From NCBI RefSeq assembly GCF_032854445.1, contig NC_088300.1:2234001-2298000 (forward strand): a stretch of 64,000 bases of DNA, given 5' to 3'. The position numbers and the translations under genes were made by a program. Positions 49,548 to 62,886 of the stretch are shown here, one piece after another; position 1 is the first letter of the stretch, and every line of letters starts with the position of its first letter. Below the pieces are notes generated by a model that saw only the letters and a program-made list of their open reading frames with translations, was not told the origin of the DNA and ran no database searches. The DNA is from Liolophura sinensis (lineage: Eukaryota > Mollusca > Polyplacophora > Chitonida > Chitonidae).

Positions 49548-52500
49548 CATTCAGTTCAAATATAAAGTGAGAACAGCCAAAACTGTCTGTTGAATGTCAT
49601 GCCTTCAGAGTCTATTGAGTGGAACATGTTTTCCTTTGTTCTGACCAATACGGTGAAAAGCCATTTTCACTGTCGATTCAACATTAGCAGTTGAGATGGG
49701 GTTGTTTTATTTTTGTTAGCACGCGCATGTAATGATTATAATTGACATGATATCAAGCGTCACGCTTCGCTGAACTCACACAATATCTAAAATTAGAGTT
49801 GTAAAGTGGCAATTAAGGCTTTCTGATTGGATTCCTGTGCTATGTACATGTCGATAAGTCAACTGCCAGACCAGGTGCGAGGTGTTGATTGGTATAACAT
49901 CCACAACGCTAACAGTGCGGAGGTATGCCATACAGATGTAGGCTTACACCTCACCAGGTGATCGCTGTATGCCAAACTATTGATTGACAAATTATAGACG
50001 CAATAAAAGGAGAGGTAACACGACTGGTCTATACAGCAAAGCATGCAACAGATTCCAGTTTGCCAAACTAGCCAAATACAACGAAACACACACAGTAGAT
50101 TATCTACGCTAGAAGCCAGTTGATGAGAACGACTGTTACATGATTTAACGGTTTCCGTAGAAAAAATGCCGTGTGGGTAATACCTATATCTGCCTGGAAG
50201 AGTTTTAATTAGATATATATTGAGGCACATTTTCGTTTTCTTTTCATATTTTTATGTAAATATAAATACATGTATATTTTTGTGTTGTTTCCTCGTTAAA
50301 TCTTCCATGTAAGCTGCTGACGTATGTCCTCAAACCTCAAATAACGTTGTCTTACTCATTGGCTATTTAGGTCGTGATGTCTTTGTCCTATGACTAACGC
50401 GGAACTTCAGCCAAGCGGAATTTACCCACGCAAATCATGAGAGGGAGGAATGGGAATTAAGATGGGCAAATCGAGCAACTACAACTGCCTTATATGTAGC
50501 CTACAACGTGCTAGGTTTAATTTAATGTGATCGGTCTTTACAACACACACACACACACACAAAAGTGAGACATTTTTTTTCTAATCCCAAAAATATATTG
50601 CTGAAAATTAGGTAAATGTATAAAATGTTAAGCGACACTTTCCCGTCTAAAATTCAGACAGGGCATCTGAAATATATGGGTTCTTTGTCTGTGGGTTCAT
50701 TCCTGAGCGAGCAGTTCTTTGTTAGGTAGTCTGCTCTGGATCGATACATTTCATAGGGGCGCACGTGCTGGCTGGAACAACGTGCTCAGGCGAGACATGT
50801 GACTGGTCGTCTCAGCGAGAAACTGCTGTAGCGTACAACGAGCGATAAATTCTGTTTCTCAGTTTAAAACCTGCTCCCATAAGCTTACTATTTGCATCAG
50901 AGATAAAAGACATAACAACCTTTACTGTAGACCTTTGTCAGCTCTAACGGAATTTAAACAAAGAGACCAACGACAGCTGTCACAAATCGAGACACGTTTC
51001 CTTAGTTTCCTCATACTCGAAAAATTCGTGTCACAGAAAGAAGCATCAGTCAGTAGCAGGTACTATTAACGACAAGAATCTTTAGCACAGTTCAGATGAT
51101 ATGGCGAGCGGAACTGAATATATGATGAAGTCCTCCTGCATCTTCGAAAAGGAAATTAGACTGATTTAGGCTTATGTATTAAGCGTTAGTGGTTTAGCTC
51201 AGCCAGCGGTTAAGCATGAAGAATTATCGAACTGATTTGGATGTTTGGTTTAATTATAGGACGTGTTGCTATTTAGCGTGTCCTCAGCTGTATTCAAGCC
51301 AACAGTGTGTTTCGTTCATGGTTAAAATTTGAACAAACAAGCTTTCTAAAATATCACACAATTAAAGGCTTTGGTATATATTGTTTCCCCTACCGCACTG
51401 CAACAAAGGAGTATAATTGTTGCACTTGTAGAGGTACAAACATTCTTTGATTAGATTAACCTTCCATGCATTACCAAGAAAAGCGATCGAAACAATAGCT
51501 GTGTGGATGATTATCTGGTTTCTCCGTCGGTATTGACTGTATTGCCAGTCACGTGGTCATATGCACGTGTTGCCAAAACTATAGAAGAATTGCCATGCGC
51601 ATGACAGTTCTCGCACTCAAGCTGTTGCCAGCGTCATATCGCAGGGATAAATGATGAATCAGCGTGGCGGCCTGTTTGAGGGATAGGGTAGCTTCCATCA
51701 TATAAAGACCTCTGGATAGCTAGCTACACGGGCATGCCCTGTATTTCTAGTGGAAACATGGGTTTATTGCAGGCAAAAGCGTTTGTGCTAATATTTACCA
51801 GCTTCACCAAATTTCGTGCCAATCGCATATAGCCTTGTACACACCCGGAAAGCGTAATGGTTGTAGAGCACGGTTAAGCAAGCTTTGCAAACCCTTTATG
51901 TTTCAAACACAGGTTTACCAAGCACAATGTATAGATATAAAGACAAATGTCGTTTACATTGCCGCATCTTGATTGGGCCTTATTTGATATTATTATTAGA
52001 GGGGTTAATTATATAATTATATTACGATGAATTAACAATCTGTACGAATATTGATGTAAGGTATGCATCCAACCTGATGATCTTGCCTTGTGCGAAACAA
52101 TCTAACCATATTTTGCAGCTTGGAATTTAACAAATTCAATTGCACTTGCCCTTGTGTATGTATGCCAGGCAATCTTCCATATAGCTGAAATCAGATTTGC
52201 GAGATCCCGCGTTTTCTGGTGGCAAATAAATCAAGATGACACATGGAAGTCATAACCAATAATCTGAAATATAAGTAACTACATGGTTTGTACGCGTGAC
52301 CTTGGAGATCATGTAACTCGTGACCTCCTGGCATGTTGACAGTATTCTGTGGGTATAAGATGTAAACCCTCGTCAGATGTCGCTGATTTAGTTTGATACG
52401 TTCTGCGTGCAATAGATCACAGAGCCGGATTTTTTCATTGGGTCAAGTCTAGCTTGCAGCCAAGTTGTGTTCTTCAACTAAACCACCGTCCTTCGCCATA

Positions 52501-55190
52501 CGTACCTGAAAACCCGCCTATCTGACTTAAAGCAGCAATCCGATAAGCGTGAGCTGGATTTGTGCCTGTGACTTCACTGACCAGGGGCCAGTTTCCCTGG
52601 AGTCGTTCTTAATTGGCGGAACCATATACCTCATTTGTTTAGCCTAAAGCTTAATGCGCTCAATGTATGGTGTCTCTACTGGAAGAACATTACATCCTTT
52701 GGTTACTGCGGCCTCTCACTAGAGAGACAATGAGCTCGACCCCAGTCCTGGTGTCGCATACGAAAGGTCATCATCCGCAAGGTCATCATCCATCGGGGAT
52801 GTATACCACTACAACTGATACATTAGACGGTACTGCGCGTGTTTCTTCACGGTGTGTGTGCGTAATTGTTGACAAAGCGACCAGACGTATGTGACATCAG
52901 TCGCAAAATATACCTGTGACATTTAATATCTACAAGTCACAGTGGTTTGACTTCTTGCAGAATGAGTCAAAAGTTGGGCCATAATATAAGATATACCAAC
53001 GCCAGATTTCACATTTCAACCTTTATTTCAGTCATCAATAAAATATAATAACCATTTCAATTTTCCGTTTGTAATTGCATAAAAAACACACCAGTTTTTT
53101 TTTTGCTCACAGTTCCCAAGCATATTGGTGATATGCTTACATTTACACACAAAATCTCTCAACGTTACACATGGAATCTGTACACAGTTGATCATGTGAC
53201 ACTTTTATTCCGTTATGGTTAATCATGTGACACATTTAAAGTTAAGGATGTGACGGCTGAAGACAGTTGTATTCTGGATGGATGCATGCACTCAGCTTCA
53301 CGTACAGTACACGAACACTGTACAGTTAGTAGACGGACCAGTTACACTAGCGTATGCATAGGGGCCTAACAACAACAACATTTGTAAATATATATATATA
53401 TCTATATATATATGTAAGTATTCTAAGTATTTTTGAGCTCAAGATGAGTGATGCAGGCAGATTTACAGGAGATCTGCTTGAGGATTATACACAATGTCGC
53501 AAACACACACATTGCAACATCGACGGAATTTTGGCTTCAATTGTAGAATGGTGACGATTTCTAACCAGTGCTTTAACTGACGATCTTCATCATCCTCAAG
53601 CTGTATACTACGCAATTTTAGTACAAGGATAGTATTAATAAAAAAAAATTAAAAATAAAACAATAAGATATACATAAATCACACAAAAAGAGAGATTTAA
53701 AGATATATAATTTACACCTTGTGAAGGTACACTGATGATTACATGTATATTGTTAGCAAGAAAGAAACTTAATCATTAGCCAAGTTATGATCTAAGCTAA
53801 TTGTTTCTAAAAGGTTAGTCAACCATCTGTATTTTACTGGATTATTATATTATCTACAGATTTTCTATGCTAATAGTTAGAACGCTAAAACGTGTATTCG
53901 TAAACTAGATCTATGTAAAGCCACATGTATTAGTAAATACTGGATGTTTTAGGCTTTGGGAAAGATTAAAAATACTGTCTGTAGGTGATGTTGATCTACA
54001 GATCTATTTGGATACATTTTTGTAAATATAATATGTAATAAATACATAGGAATATGAAATATATAGCTGTTTACGAATATAGAAGTCTTTGATGATTAAT
54101 CCTTTCATAAATAGTTTTGTTTGATATCAATAAATAGGTGCATTCCATCAAAATAGACAATCCTTATTTCATATTTTCCTCGTGAATATCATAAATAAAT
54201 AATGTAAACAAGTAAATAAAATCCTAACTTTTGTATTGCACACAAACTTTCACAATGCAAAAATCTCAAAAGTAGAACAAATCAACTTTCAGGGAAACCA
54301 ATAAATAGATAAATAAATCAATAATAAACAAACAGCCATCAGTGAGAACAAGAATTACAAATTGTTCTAAATTGCCTTATATTGTGAATAAATAAGACGC
54401 AAAATGTGTCCACTGAGTATAAGATGACTATTAACACTCGATAAACAATAATAAAGTAAACACAGTACAAAAAATGGTTACGAACACATGATGCGCAGTT
54501 CAATTCAATTGACCATAATCTAATCACTTCCAGGCGACAAGTGTTTCGACAGTATACATGCTGACATGTTTAGACAGTACACATGCTGACATACAAAAAT
54601 AGTATATGAGTTAATATAACGACAAAAGTTACCCTCGTGTATTTCCTATTAACAGTATAGCAAGGCACACAACGGCAATTGCAGTGAAGAGTAATGCACT
54701 TTTGGCTGGGGAAGGGCCACATCGAAAAGAAAAATATAAATCTCTCGCAAAACTGCGATACACAACCTTTTTCGATAAAGATATAGACATTTGTATATAT
54801 AGATATAGACTATACTTTCTCATAATTTTGGACGATCCCTTTTCTCAAAGTGAAAACCTGATGAGGGGAAAGGCACGGCAGTTTAACAAAGCGTTATAAC
54901 ACGAACGGCACTGCGTCATAACATTTGGTGGTCTGCTTCGAAAACATTATGGTAGCGGGAAAACATAGTATTTAAATGATACCGTTACAATGGCACCTCT
55001 ACCAAGGGAAGATAACCCAGTTTTTGTTACTGGATGCTAAAAGAAGTTACTGATGGAATGCCAGGAACAATATGATTATTGTTCGGAAATGGACACCATG
55101 TTTTCAGAGATATGATTTTAAATGTAATACTAATGATTGTCAAATACTGTGAAAGCTTGAGGAAGATTTCGTGTGACTTTGTTTATGCCT
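49548..55190. other. AT-rich intergenic DNA, no gene recognised
   Basis: Chance frames of 60-123 codons only. It includes a short (AC)n run near 50541-50560 and an (AT)n run near 53387-53412. The part next to 55190 would hold the 3' UTR of the INSM-like gene; I could not fix its polyadenylation site. No exon or RNA gene could be supported. Confidence 0.4.
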
Positions 55191-56634
55191 TTAACAAGGT
55201 CGGCTCATCTGCAGTAAGATGACCTGACGATTCTCAGACGGGTGACATTTGTTGATGTGGCGAGTTAAGCCTGGTGAACTGTAAAACACATTGTCGCAGT
55301 ACTTACAGGTAAAACTGTCAGTGTGGGCCCGCATGTGTTTGTCCAGGGCCAGTTTGTTGGTAAAGCTGGCACTACACACAGAACAGATCAGACTTGTTTC
55401 CGTCGGTCTGGCTACGTGCTGCACTAAGTGTTTCTCAAGGGCCAGTTCGTTTTTCAGCACCTTGCCGCACACCTGACATGCACACGCTCGTTCATCCGAG
55501 TGTGTCTGAAGGTGTTTCCTCAGGTAGGCTTGACGACGAAACTTCTTAAGGCATTTGTCACATTCGAAATAACCGTCCGCGGTTTGGGGGGGGCCGGTCA
55601 CTAGTGGATGATGGAGCCCTTGGAGCATTGTTAGGATTGTTATCCTGGAACACGGAGCGCCCGTTCTCCTTACCCCCGTGCTGGATGACGGAGGCTTGGA
55701 AGCCTGTGATGGGGGAACCAGGCAGGCGGCCCTGGGGGGTCAGGTTGTTAGATGTGGCTGGCAGGATTCGGGTGGGTGTGGAGGTCTTGGAAACACCCTG
55801 GGGACGGGGTTTGTGCCAGCGGCGATGAGAAGCCAGATTGGCGGGACAGTTGAACACCTTGTCACACTCGGGGCAGCGGTACTCCACGTGGATGATGCGC
55901 GAGCATCGGTGCTGAGCCAGCTGAAAGGCATCGTCATAATGCTCCTTGCACAGCTGACAAATGTAATCTCCGATTTTGTTTTCGATTTTCTCCAACTCAG
56001 CCCGAGCCTCGGGTGTAACCTCCACAAAGTTAAAAGCACTATCGATGTCTCCTGAAATGTGTACGCCCTCGTCTTCGCTGTCCGACAGCTCCTTGATGAT
56101 CGTTCCTGACACAGGCGACCGTTTGTCCTCATCGAAATTGATTTTCCTGGCAGACTTGGGCTTCTTGAGTGTTTTGGGTTTGTCTTCCAAGTTATCTGTG
56201 CCTCCGCGTTTTTTATTGGGGCTGGTGGGTGTGGATGGACAGTTGGTAGGAGTAGAGCGATCCGCCACTCTCGGGGAGTCGATAGTAAGTCCAGAAGGGG
56301 AGCTATTGCAGCTCGATACCGCTAAGCGATCAAATGCCGAGAAATAGAGGGGTGAGGGGTGATTGTGGTCGCTCAACGCAGTGCTGATAGTCAAGGGGGA
56401 GGCAGAGTGAGGGGACAATGTTACATCTCGCTCCGACAATCCCAGCAGATCACTCTCCCGGAATGACAGGGCAATGGGCGACTGGGAAAATCCCGAGTCG
56501 GGAGAGCCAAAGTTCGTGTGGCAATATTCCATATCTGAGCCACTGTCACTACGGTCATCTTCAGAGTTGCGGCGCACGCGGTAGGAATGAGCGCCGGCAT
56601 GTTTCGTCCTCTTCACCAAGAATCCCCTCGGCAT
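55191..56634 (-). CDS. INSM1: INSM1/nerfin-type SNAG zinc-finger transcriptional repressor, with a frame break in a G8 run
   Basis: The start at 56634 gives an N-terminal SNAG motif (MPRGFLVKR), which in this family recruits the LSD1/CoREST corepressor. A Ser/Pro-rich region follows, then a basic KKPKSARKINFDED segment as in INSM1. Zinc fingers lie at about residues 226-244 (ICQLC...HRC) and 254-274 (CPEC...HRRWH). After the break come four more: CDKC...HLQTH, CQVC...HLVQH, CSVC...HMRAH and CKYC...INKCH. The protein ends in the family signature HPSENRQVILLQ. The reading frame is broken at a run of eight G (55586-55593): the upstream frame ends at 55558 after 358 residues, while fingers 3-6 are in another frame ending at 55191. 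One G fewer would give a single 480-residue protein, close to the 510 of human INSM1. The break is either a homopolymer error, an allele or a true mutation. No intron is seen, as in vertebrate INSM1. INSM proteins are nuclear and drive neuronal and neuroendocrine differentiation; that role here is inferred from the family. Confidence 0.96.
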
Positions 56635-56930
56635 GGTGCGGCAATGGCCAAAAGCACTTGTGAACTCTTAGTCGGAATTGACGAAAATAAAATCCTTCTC
56701 AGTCCCAACAGCGAAAAACAAACGAAAAGTTTTGATTTGGATCCGATCTTAAAAGGCATGTGCTCTCAAATAGCACGCATTGAACATAAAGCGAAATGGT
56801 CTGTCGTGTCGCATGAATTCCGAACAATAATCCACACGTAAGTTCGGAATAAGTCCATGTATGACACGACAGTTACGTGTCGTCGCTTCCAAGTTTTTGA
56901 TCGTTCCGGCCAGCTGTAGGGAAGCTGCTC

Positions 56931-56940
56931 CTTATATAGG
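56931..56940 (-). promoter_or_regulatory. TATA box of the INSM-like gene
   Basis: The minus strand reads CCTATATAAG about 300 bp upstream of the start codon. A transcription start would be expected near 56905, giving a 5' leader of about 270 bases. A CAGCTG E-box lies at 56911-56916, close to that start. In vertebrates INSM1 is activated by bHLH factors through E-boxes, so the site is of interest, but its use here is inferred. Confidence 0.6.
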
Positions 56941-56988
56941 CAGGTTAGGCAGTCCCTAACAATAACATGCACGTTAGCACACGCCCAA

Positions 56989-56997
56989 GCCCCGCCC
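56989..56997 (-). promoter_or_regulatory. GC box upstream of the TATA box
   Basis: The minus strand reads gggcggggc about 50 bp upstream of the TATA box, followed by a second G-rich gggcgtg at 56979-56985. Both fit Sp/KLF-type sites in a proximal promoter. An imperfect palindrome gttagggactgcctaac lies between the GC box and the TATA box (56944-56960). Confidence 0.4.
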
Positions 56998-57000
56998 ATC

Positions 57001-60000
57001 GATGGGGTTATCTTGACAAGCGCCACGCGACCAGCTTTTGTTCCTCACCTCTCGCCTGCCTCACGCTGCTGTTGGCTGATGTTTCATTTCTCTGTGACAT
57101 CGACCCTGAGTGGCACGCGGCCTTGCTACACTCCGCTACCGTGTCTGCAATGTGCTCCGATGACACATGCGAAAACATTGTTCGTCTTTTCTGCCAGCAT
57201 TGGTCGCTTGTCCAGTCGTCCCAGACCGAGTGATTCACACTGTACTCGCCGTTTGTAGAACACATGTATTTGGGAAGCCATATATGGCAACAAACGGCGA
57301 GAACAATCCAGGAGGGTGTTTGATATGAGCAACAGAAGCAAAACCAGTCAACACATGATATGACATTAAATAACGTATGAAAAAATGTAGCATTAAGCAC
57401 ATCAATTTTAAATGTCGATATTTTACATTTCGATGTTGTGTAACATGATTTATGTATATTATACGCCGATGGCTGTCTAAATTTCAGTCATATCTTACAT
57501 TCCGCGTTCAGATGTCATCCCCACACTCCCCGCATACCCACGAGTCCGTGCATGTTCGAAAGTAACATCTGCATTATATTTTAGGACTCCAGGTGTGTCA
57601 GATAACTGATTCCCTACACCTATAATGTTTGCAACGTTTTTGAATAAGTAAAATATTAGTGCGTATAGCAGAGAAAAACAAGCAGACAAAAACACTAGCA
57701 TTTACTAGCATTGTGAAATAACTTCATATACAACGGAATGATGGAATGACGGAATAATAAGTCGGTAAATTCGGTGTCTTTTTGTACACTTACACTATTG
57801 GTATATTTTGAGTCTTATAAATTATGTAAGCAGGGAAATGCAGCTAAAGATCTTGTTACCTTTGTTAGTTTTCGTAGTAATGACCGATTTATGATTGACT
57901 TGATTTGAGTTGTATAAGTATATTGTGATGAGTTCCCTAACTTATCATAGTGTATAGTGTGTGGTTTGATTTCTGGCAACTTGGGTGGTTAACGCTAATA
58001 ATTTAACTTTTCAACCTCTTAGGAATTGATCTGAAGGAATACTCTTGAAATCCTTTTCTTCTCGCCGCGATGTAATCAAGAATCGACCGCATTTATTAAC
58101 ACCGGTGCTGAAATTTACCTGACAAGAGCACACCGACAGAGCTTGTGCACGTGTTTGCATTACGATGTCCACAGCCAGCGCACCTGCGGAGCTATGTCAA
58201 TATCTCACTGGTATTGACATCTTCTGTACATGAGCACAGTGGAACTGACGTATAGCATTACAGAGATCACGATAGCGTGGCTTTAACGGACATTTCAGTA
58301 GTTACTGGAAAAGGATGTAGTTTTATATACTTATATTTCTTGCAACAAAGACTTTCATCAATATCAGTATCCATATATTATGTACAGTGTAGGCTTACAT
58401 TGTTACCTTAACACAGCGTATATATAAAGAGTATGGAAACATGAAGTCACATTAAAGCAGAGGATGATGAATTTCCACCAGGATTATTTTTTTGTGCGGA
58501 TTTACGCGACATGTCTGATGTTATGTTTGCTGATGTCGTCGCGAATGGCATGACATTATAACAACTGGATATGTAGTCTCACTGGCAATGGAAATCATGT
58601 GGTTGAACCAGTTGGACCAACCAAAAAAAATAATAATAAATACAACGATAAAAGGAAGAAATCATTGACATTACAATACCCTCGTTTTTGAAGGTAATCA
58701 GAAAATAATCAGTCTTTCATTTATATGAGATTGGGATCACATTAATGATACGGGTTCATGATGTTTAGACGATGTAGTCCAGGAGGAAGGACATGGCTTC
58801 ATTTATAACAAAGAAATACGCATGCGGGTGAAGAAGTATCACCGGTATCATGGAATTTCTGTTACGCTGTTAGTAAATACGCGCATGGTTTAGTCAAAGA
58901 GACACACCGAGTAATAAAAGTATTTAACACATGTGTGTAAAGAAGAACATAGATACATACAGATTTCACCATGTACAGTTAGAATAACTGGAACGGTCAA
59001 GGGGAAGCTGAAAGCCATATATATGTATATGTGCATTTACCTTTTTTAGATACATAATAGATATATTCCAACTTTGAGATTAAAGTTGTTTTGAATGAAG
59101 AAGTTGAAAATAAATAAAATAATAAATTAATACAGTTTTGGGGTATTTAACATTCATAGGTTAGAAGTTTTGTGCAATGAATATCAACTGAACATCACAA
59201 CCTGGTTGCCAACGTTTATATAATTTAGTCGTCTGGATATTAGACATATAAATTGCAATGAAATCCGGCACGGGTCCAGCATGCTCGGGGCCAGCATGAC
59301 GGCAGTGCTGTTGTTGTCCGTCGTGATCTGTGTGTTTTGCACTGGAAGGAGGATTTTGCTACTAACCATGCGCGTCCTTTCACGCGCGCTCGTGCACTCA
59401 ATGTTCCGCCGCACGCGCGCTCATTACCATACAGCTGTGTTGGGTCCTTTTGTCCTGGGCGGGTGCTTCTACCCCCGGGCCTCAGCATCGCTCTCCCGGA
59501 ACATGGAGTTTGTTTAAAGGAACTTTCAATAAAGTCCGGAACATGTGGAGTTATTGATATTTATGCATGTCTGGATACTTGAATTGTAAAACCTAACTGG
59601 ACCCATAAATGCACAGAATTAAAATTAAAGTGAATGAGGCATGCTGTCAAGAAATACCTCCTCTTGCACTTCGCCTCAACCATGATTGTAGCACAATCTG
59701 AACACAGGGATGGGCTTACGTGTATGATGAAAACATGCTAAACGTTACTCACCTTAATATTTTCTCCAGGACATGTAAGTGTTCGGGGTGATTTGTGGGA
59801 GAGACTTGTCACTGCAAAAGCCAGAAAATTCTAAAATCTACTTGATTACGTGAAATGGTTTGGAAAATGGAGAAATAAATAAATGGATGACTACAGCTGC
59901 ATTGTATGAAGTTAGTACTTCATATATTTTTTTCAAATATAATTTATGCTTGTTTTTAGGTTAAAAGTTTATTAGCATTTATTATTAATTGGTTTTACAT

Positions 60001-60592
60001 TAGATTTCCGATATTTCAAAAGTCCTTCATGACTCAATCATTCCCGGCACTAATAGACCAACACTGTTACATCATATGTCAGTCCAGCCTTCAACAATTC
60101 ATCGTTCAAACGTACATGCTATTCAGGCCACATCACACATACACAATGTAGTGTGATATTATGGGGTATATCTGTATAGAGTTTTGACTAAATCTTCTGT
60201 AGTATAAAATTATTCAGTCAAGTTTGAGGTACACGGATAGAATTCCGCTTTATAGTTGCATTGGCCTTTTCTTCTAAGGCAGATTTAATGCTGCGCAGGT
60301 ATATCTGTGTGAGAAATACGGCATAAGCTAACTAACTCGGCTCCCTGACAAGAGTTGTGCCGGGTATGTAACACTGTGAAAACCTCATCACTCCTTCAGG
60401 ACTAGCTCATGCACGTGACTTCAGACTAACGCTTCTCATTTTAACTCCATATGTTCTGCTTAATTCCTGGTATCTAGCATTTCTGTGGGTGAAATCATCG
60501 TGGTCACGTGTTGATAATAACACAAAAAGGTTTCCGCCGTCGTTTTCACCGTTGTTGTGTACGTATAATACTTGTATTCTAAAGCTGAATAA

Positions 60593-60623
<31 letters not shown>

Positions 60624-61867
60624 ACAAGTAAATAAATAATAAAAACAACATTGAAAGCTTTTACTCCCTTTTCATCGGCTTTACTAACAAGTTTGTATAC
60701 ATTTTTAACCAGCAGTACTAGGCTTTTAATGGGTTGTCTGATAACGTCCATCCATCAGATTCAAGTCTTACTCATTTCATTTTTCCTAAATAGGTACTAA
60801 AGACACTGGCCTGACGACCTGTACCAAATAAAAAATAGCAGCATCGCGGAATTCGCACACCAGGTTCCTGAATTACTGTGGCCCGACTCGGCAGACGCTG
60901 GCCCGATGTATACCGACTGAATAACCATGCATCCATCCACCCATGCAGGGGAAAATTCAGTTTATTTATTGATTAAAATCTGTCAAGATTTAATGACTAT
61001 TGGGAGAGAGCCGGGGCGCTGTGCTTACAGCAACGAAACCTGGGCAGGACAAAGCGCACGTGCGCAGGTGCTCAAGTTATCGACATCTCATGGCATGTCA
61101 TCGATATACGTTTATGATATCTTTCTCACCAGACTGGTAACATCGCTGCTTCAACTGAAAGTGTCCTATCCTGGCCTCTTTCATAACAATATATTCCAGA
61201 TAGTCTTTTCAAATATATACGGTACACATAAGATAAGACATTTCACCGTTTTTGCACCAGGCTACTACCTCACGTTAAGTTTAATGTTCCGTTTTAGAAA
61301 ACGTACCGAAGACAGTCTATCAAACATCTGCTCAGCTGATGAGTGACACGAATATTACCATTTCACCAAGTTCACATACATTCTCTGTCAATTCCCAACA
61401 TAGTCATTTCTCTCGTGCTTTCTAAATGCTTCACAAATGAAACGTTAAAAGTGGTTTTATAGCTATCTGATAAGATTTTTTCACTGATAGAAATGAAATG
61501 TAAAAAATCGTTTTATAGGAATTTGAAAATATTTTTTTTTTCAGTTATACAATGTGAGAGATTTTCATGGGTGGAGTATACCTGAGTGCAGAGTTTATAG
61601 AAAACTGTGTTTGAATACATCTACATGGGAATGTTATTTCCTGTTATTTCACCACCTGTTGGGTCAAGTTAAGACGAATTGTACATTTCGTTTTCTTTTT
61701 GACACCTGCACTAACAACTGGAAAGTGACAACTGCAAGACTTACAACTAACGGTTTATATTACATGTACGTAAAACCCATGTCCACTCTATTGTTGATAT
61801 GCTGGGATAAATGTCGGCCCGCGGAGTTCGAAGTCTTGCTGAAAATGCGGCTTCCATAGCGTTTTTG
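57001..61867. other. Intergenic DNA upstream of the INSM-like gene
   Basis: The first 250 bp are more GC-rich and could extend the promoter. Beyond that the DNA is AT-rich with chance frames. The CG-containing patch at 59270-59510 holds overlapping short frames on both strands without motifs. No gene or RNA was recognised. Confidence 0.4.
60592..60638. repeat. (AAAT)n microsatellite
   Basis: About eleven units of aaat with one interruption (aaacaagt). Confidence 0.95.
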
Positions 61868-62190
61868 TGTATGCCGGCGTTCGGGGCCTTGGTGGCAATG
61901 AGCAGGCCACGGCGTTCGAGGACTTGGTGGCCATGAGCGGACCACGGCGTTCGGGGTCTTTGTGGGGATGACCGGGCCACGGCGTTTGGGCCTTTGGTGG
62001 CCATGAGCGCACCACGGCATTCAGGGTCTTTGTGGGGATGAAAGGGCCACGGCGTTTGGGCCTTTGGTGGCCATGAGCGGACCACGGCGTTCAGGGTCTT
62101 TGTGGGGATGACCGGGCCACTGCGTTTGGGCCTTTGGTAACAATGAGCGGACCGAAGATTGGGAGACCTTGGTAGCAATGAGCGGTAAAC
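61868..62190. repeat. Minisatellite, 35-bp unit in 70-bp dimers
   Basis: cacggcgtttgggcctttgg followed by tggccatgagcggac alternates with cacggcgttcggggtctttg followed by tggggatgaccgggc. Steps of 35 bp are seen at 61943, 61978 and 62013. The array is GC-rich compared with its surroundings. The open frames of 75-148 codons across it on the minus strand are by-products. Confidence 0.9.
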
Positions 62191-62670
62191 CATGAGGGTG
62201 GGATAGCCTGTCTGTGAGCAACAGTTGACCCAACCATATGCAAGGAAGTGATGTTAAGGGCGATAACAATGCGACAAGAGGCTGCTCCTGTCCTCGATCA
62301 ATGTCAAAATAGCTTAACATGGTTTTAGATCTGAGTTCACCTCCACTATACAAAATCCATTTAATAAATAACAATAATTATTTACCGGCAACAGCTTGAA
62401 TTTCTCTTATCCGGTTTGCCTGCATTATCTTAGCGAGAGTCACAAGCGGTCTGGTTTGTGTATGTCCTTTGTTTCTTCCCCTGTACCCAGCTGTGAACCC
62501 GGCTGATAAGCATCCAAGCAAACACAGATGTAGTTATATACAGCAATCAGCATCTACTAAAGGTAACATCAGTGAGGCATAATGGAAGCTTTGGGTGCAA
62601 TTCATTGTTCACTAGTTGACGTTCCACGTTTTGCAGTATATGAAAGCAAGTTTCTACAGTTCAGTGACTT
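62191..62670. other. Non-coding spacer
   Basis: No gene or repeat was recognised between the two arrays. Confidence 0.4.
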
Positions 62671-62886
62671 GACAACATACAACATGCTACACGACCTAAT
62701 GATTATGGCTATATTCGTAGCCGAGGAGACAACATGCTACACGACTTAATGATTATGGCTATATTCATAGCCGAGGAGACAACATGCTACACGACTTAAT
62801 GATTATGGCTATATTCATAGCCGAGGAGACAACATGCTACACGACTTAATGATTATGGCTATATTCGAAGAAAGGAGACAACATGT
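62671..62886. repeat. Minisatellite, 50-bp unit, ~4 copies
   Basis: gattatggctatattcatag, ccgaggagacaacatgctac, acgacttaat repeats at 62701, 62751 and 62801 with hardly any change (cgtag/catag). It has a partial copy at each end. Confidence 0.95.

Noticed and set aside
55604-56663. Plus-strand and other-frame open frames of 74-130 codons across the INSM-like gene
   Set aside because: They are shadows of the minus-strand coding sequence, which has a clear family assignment.
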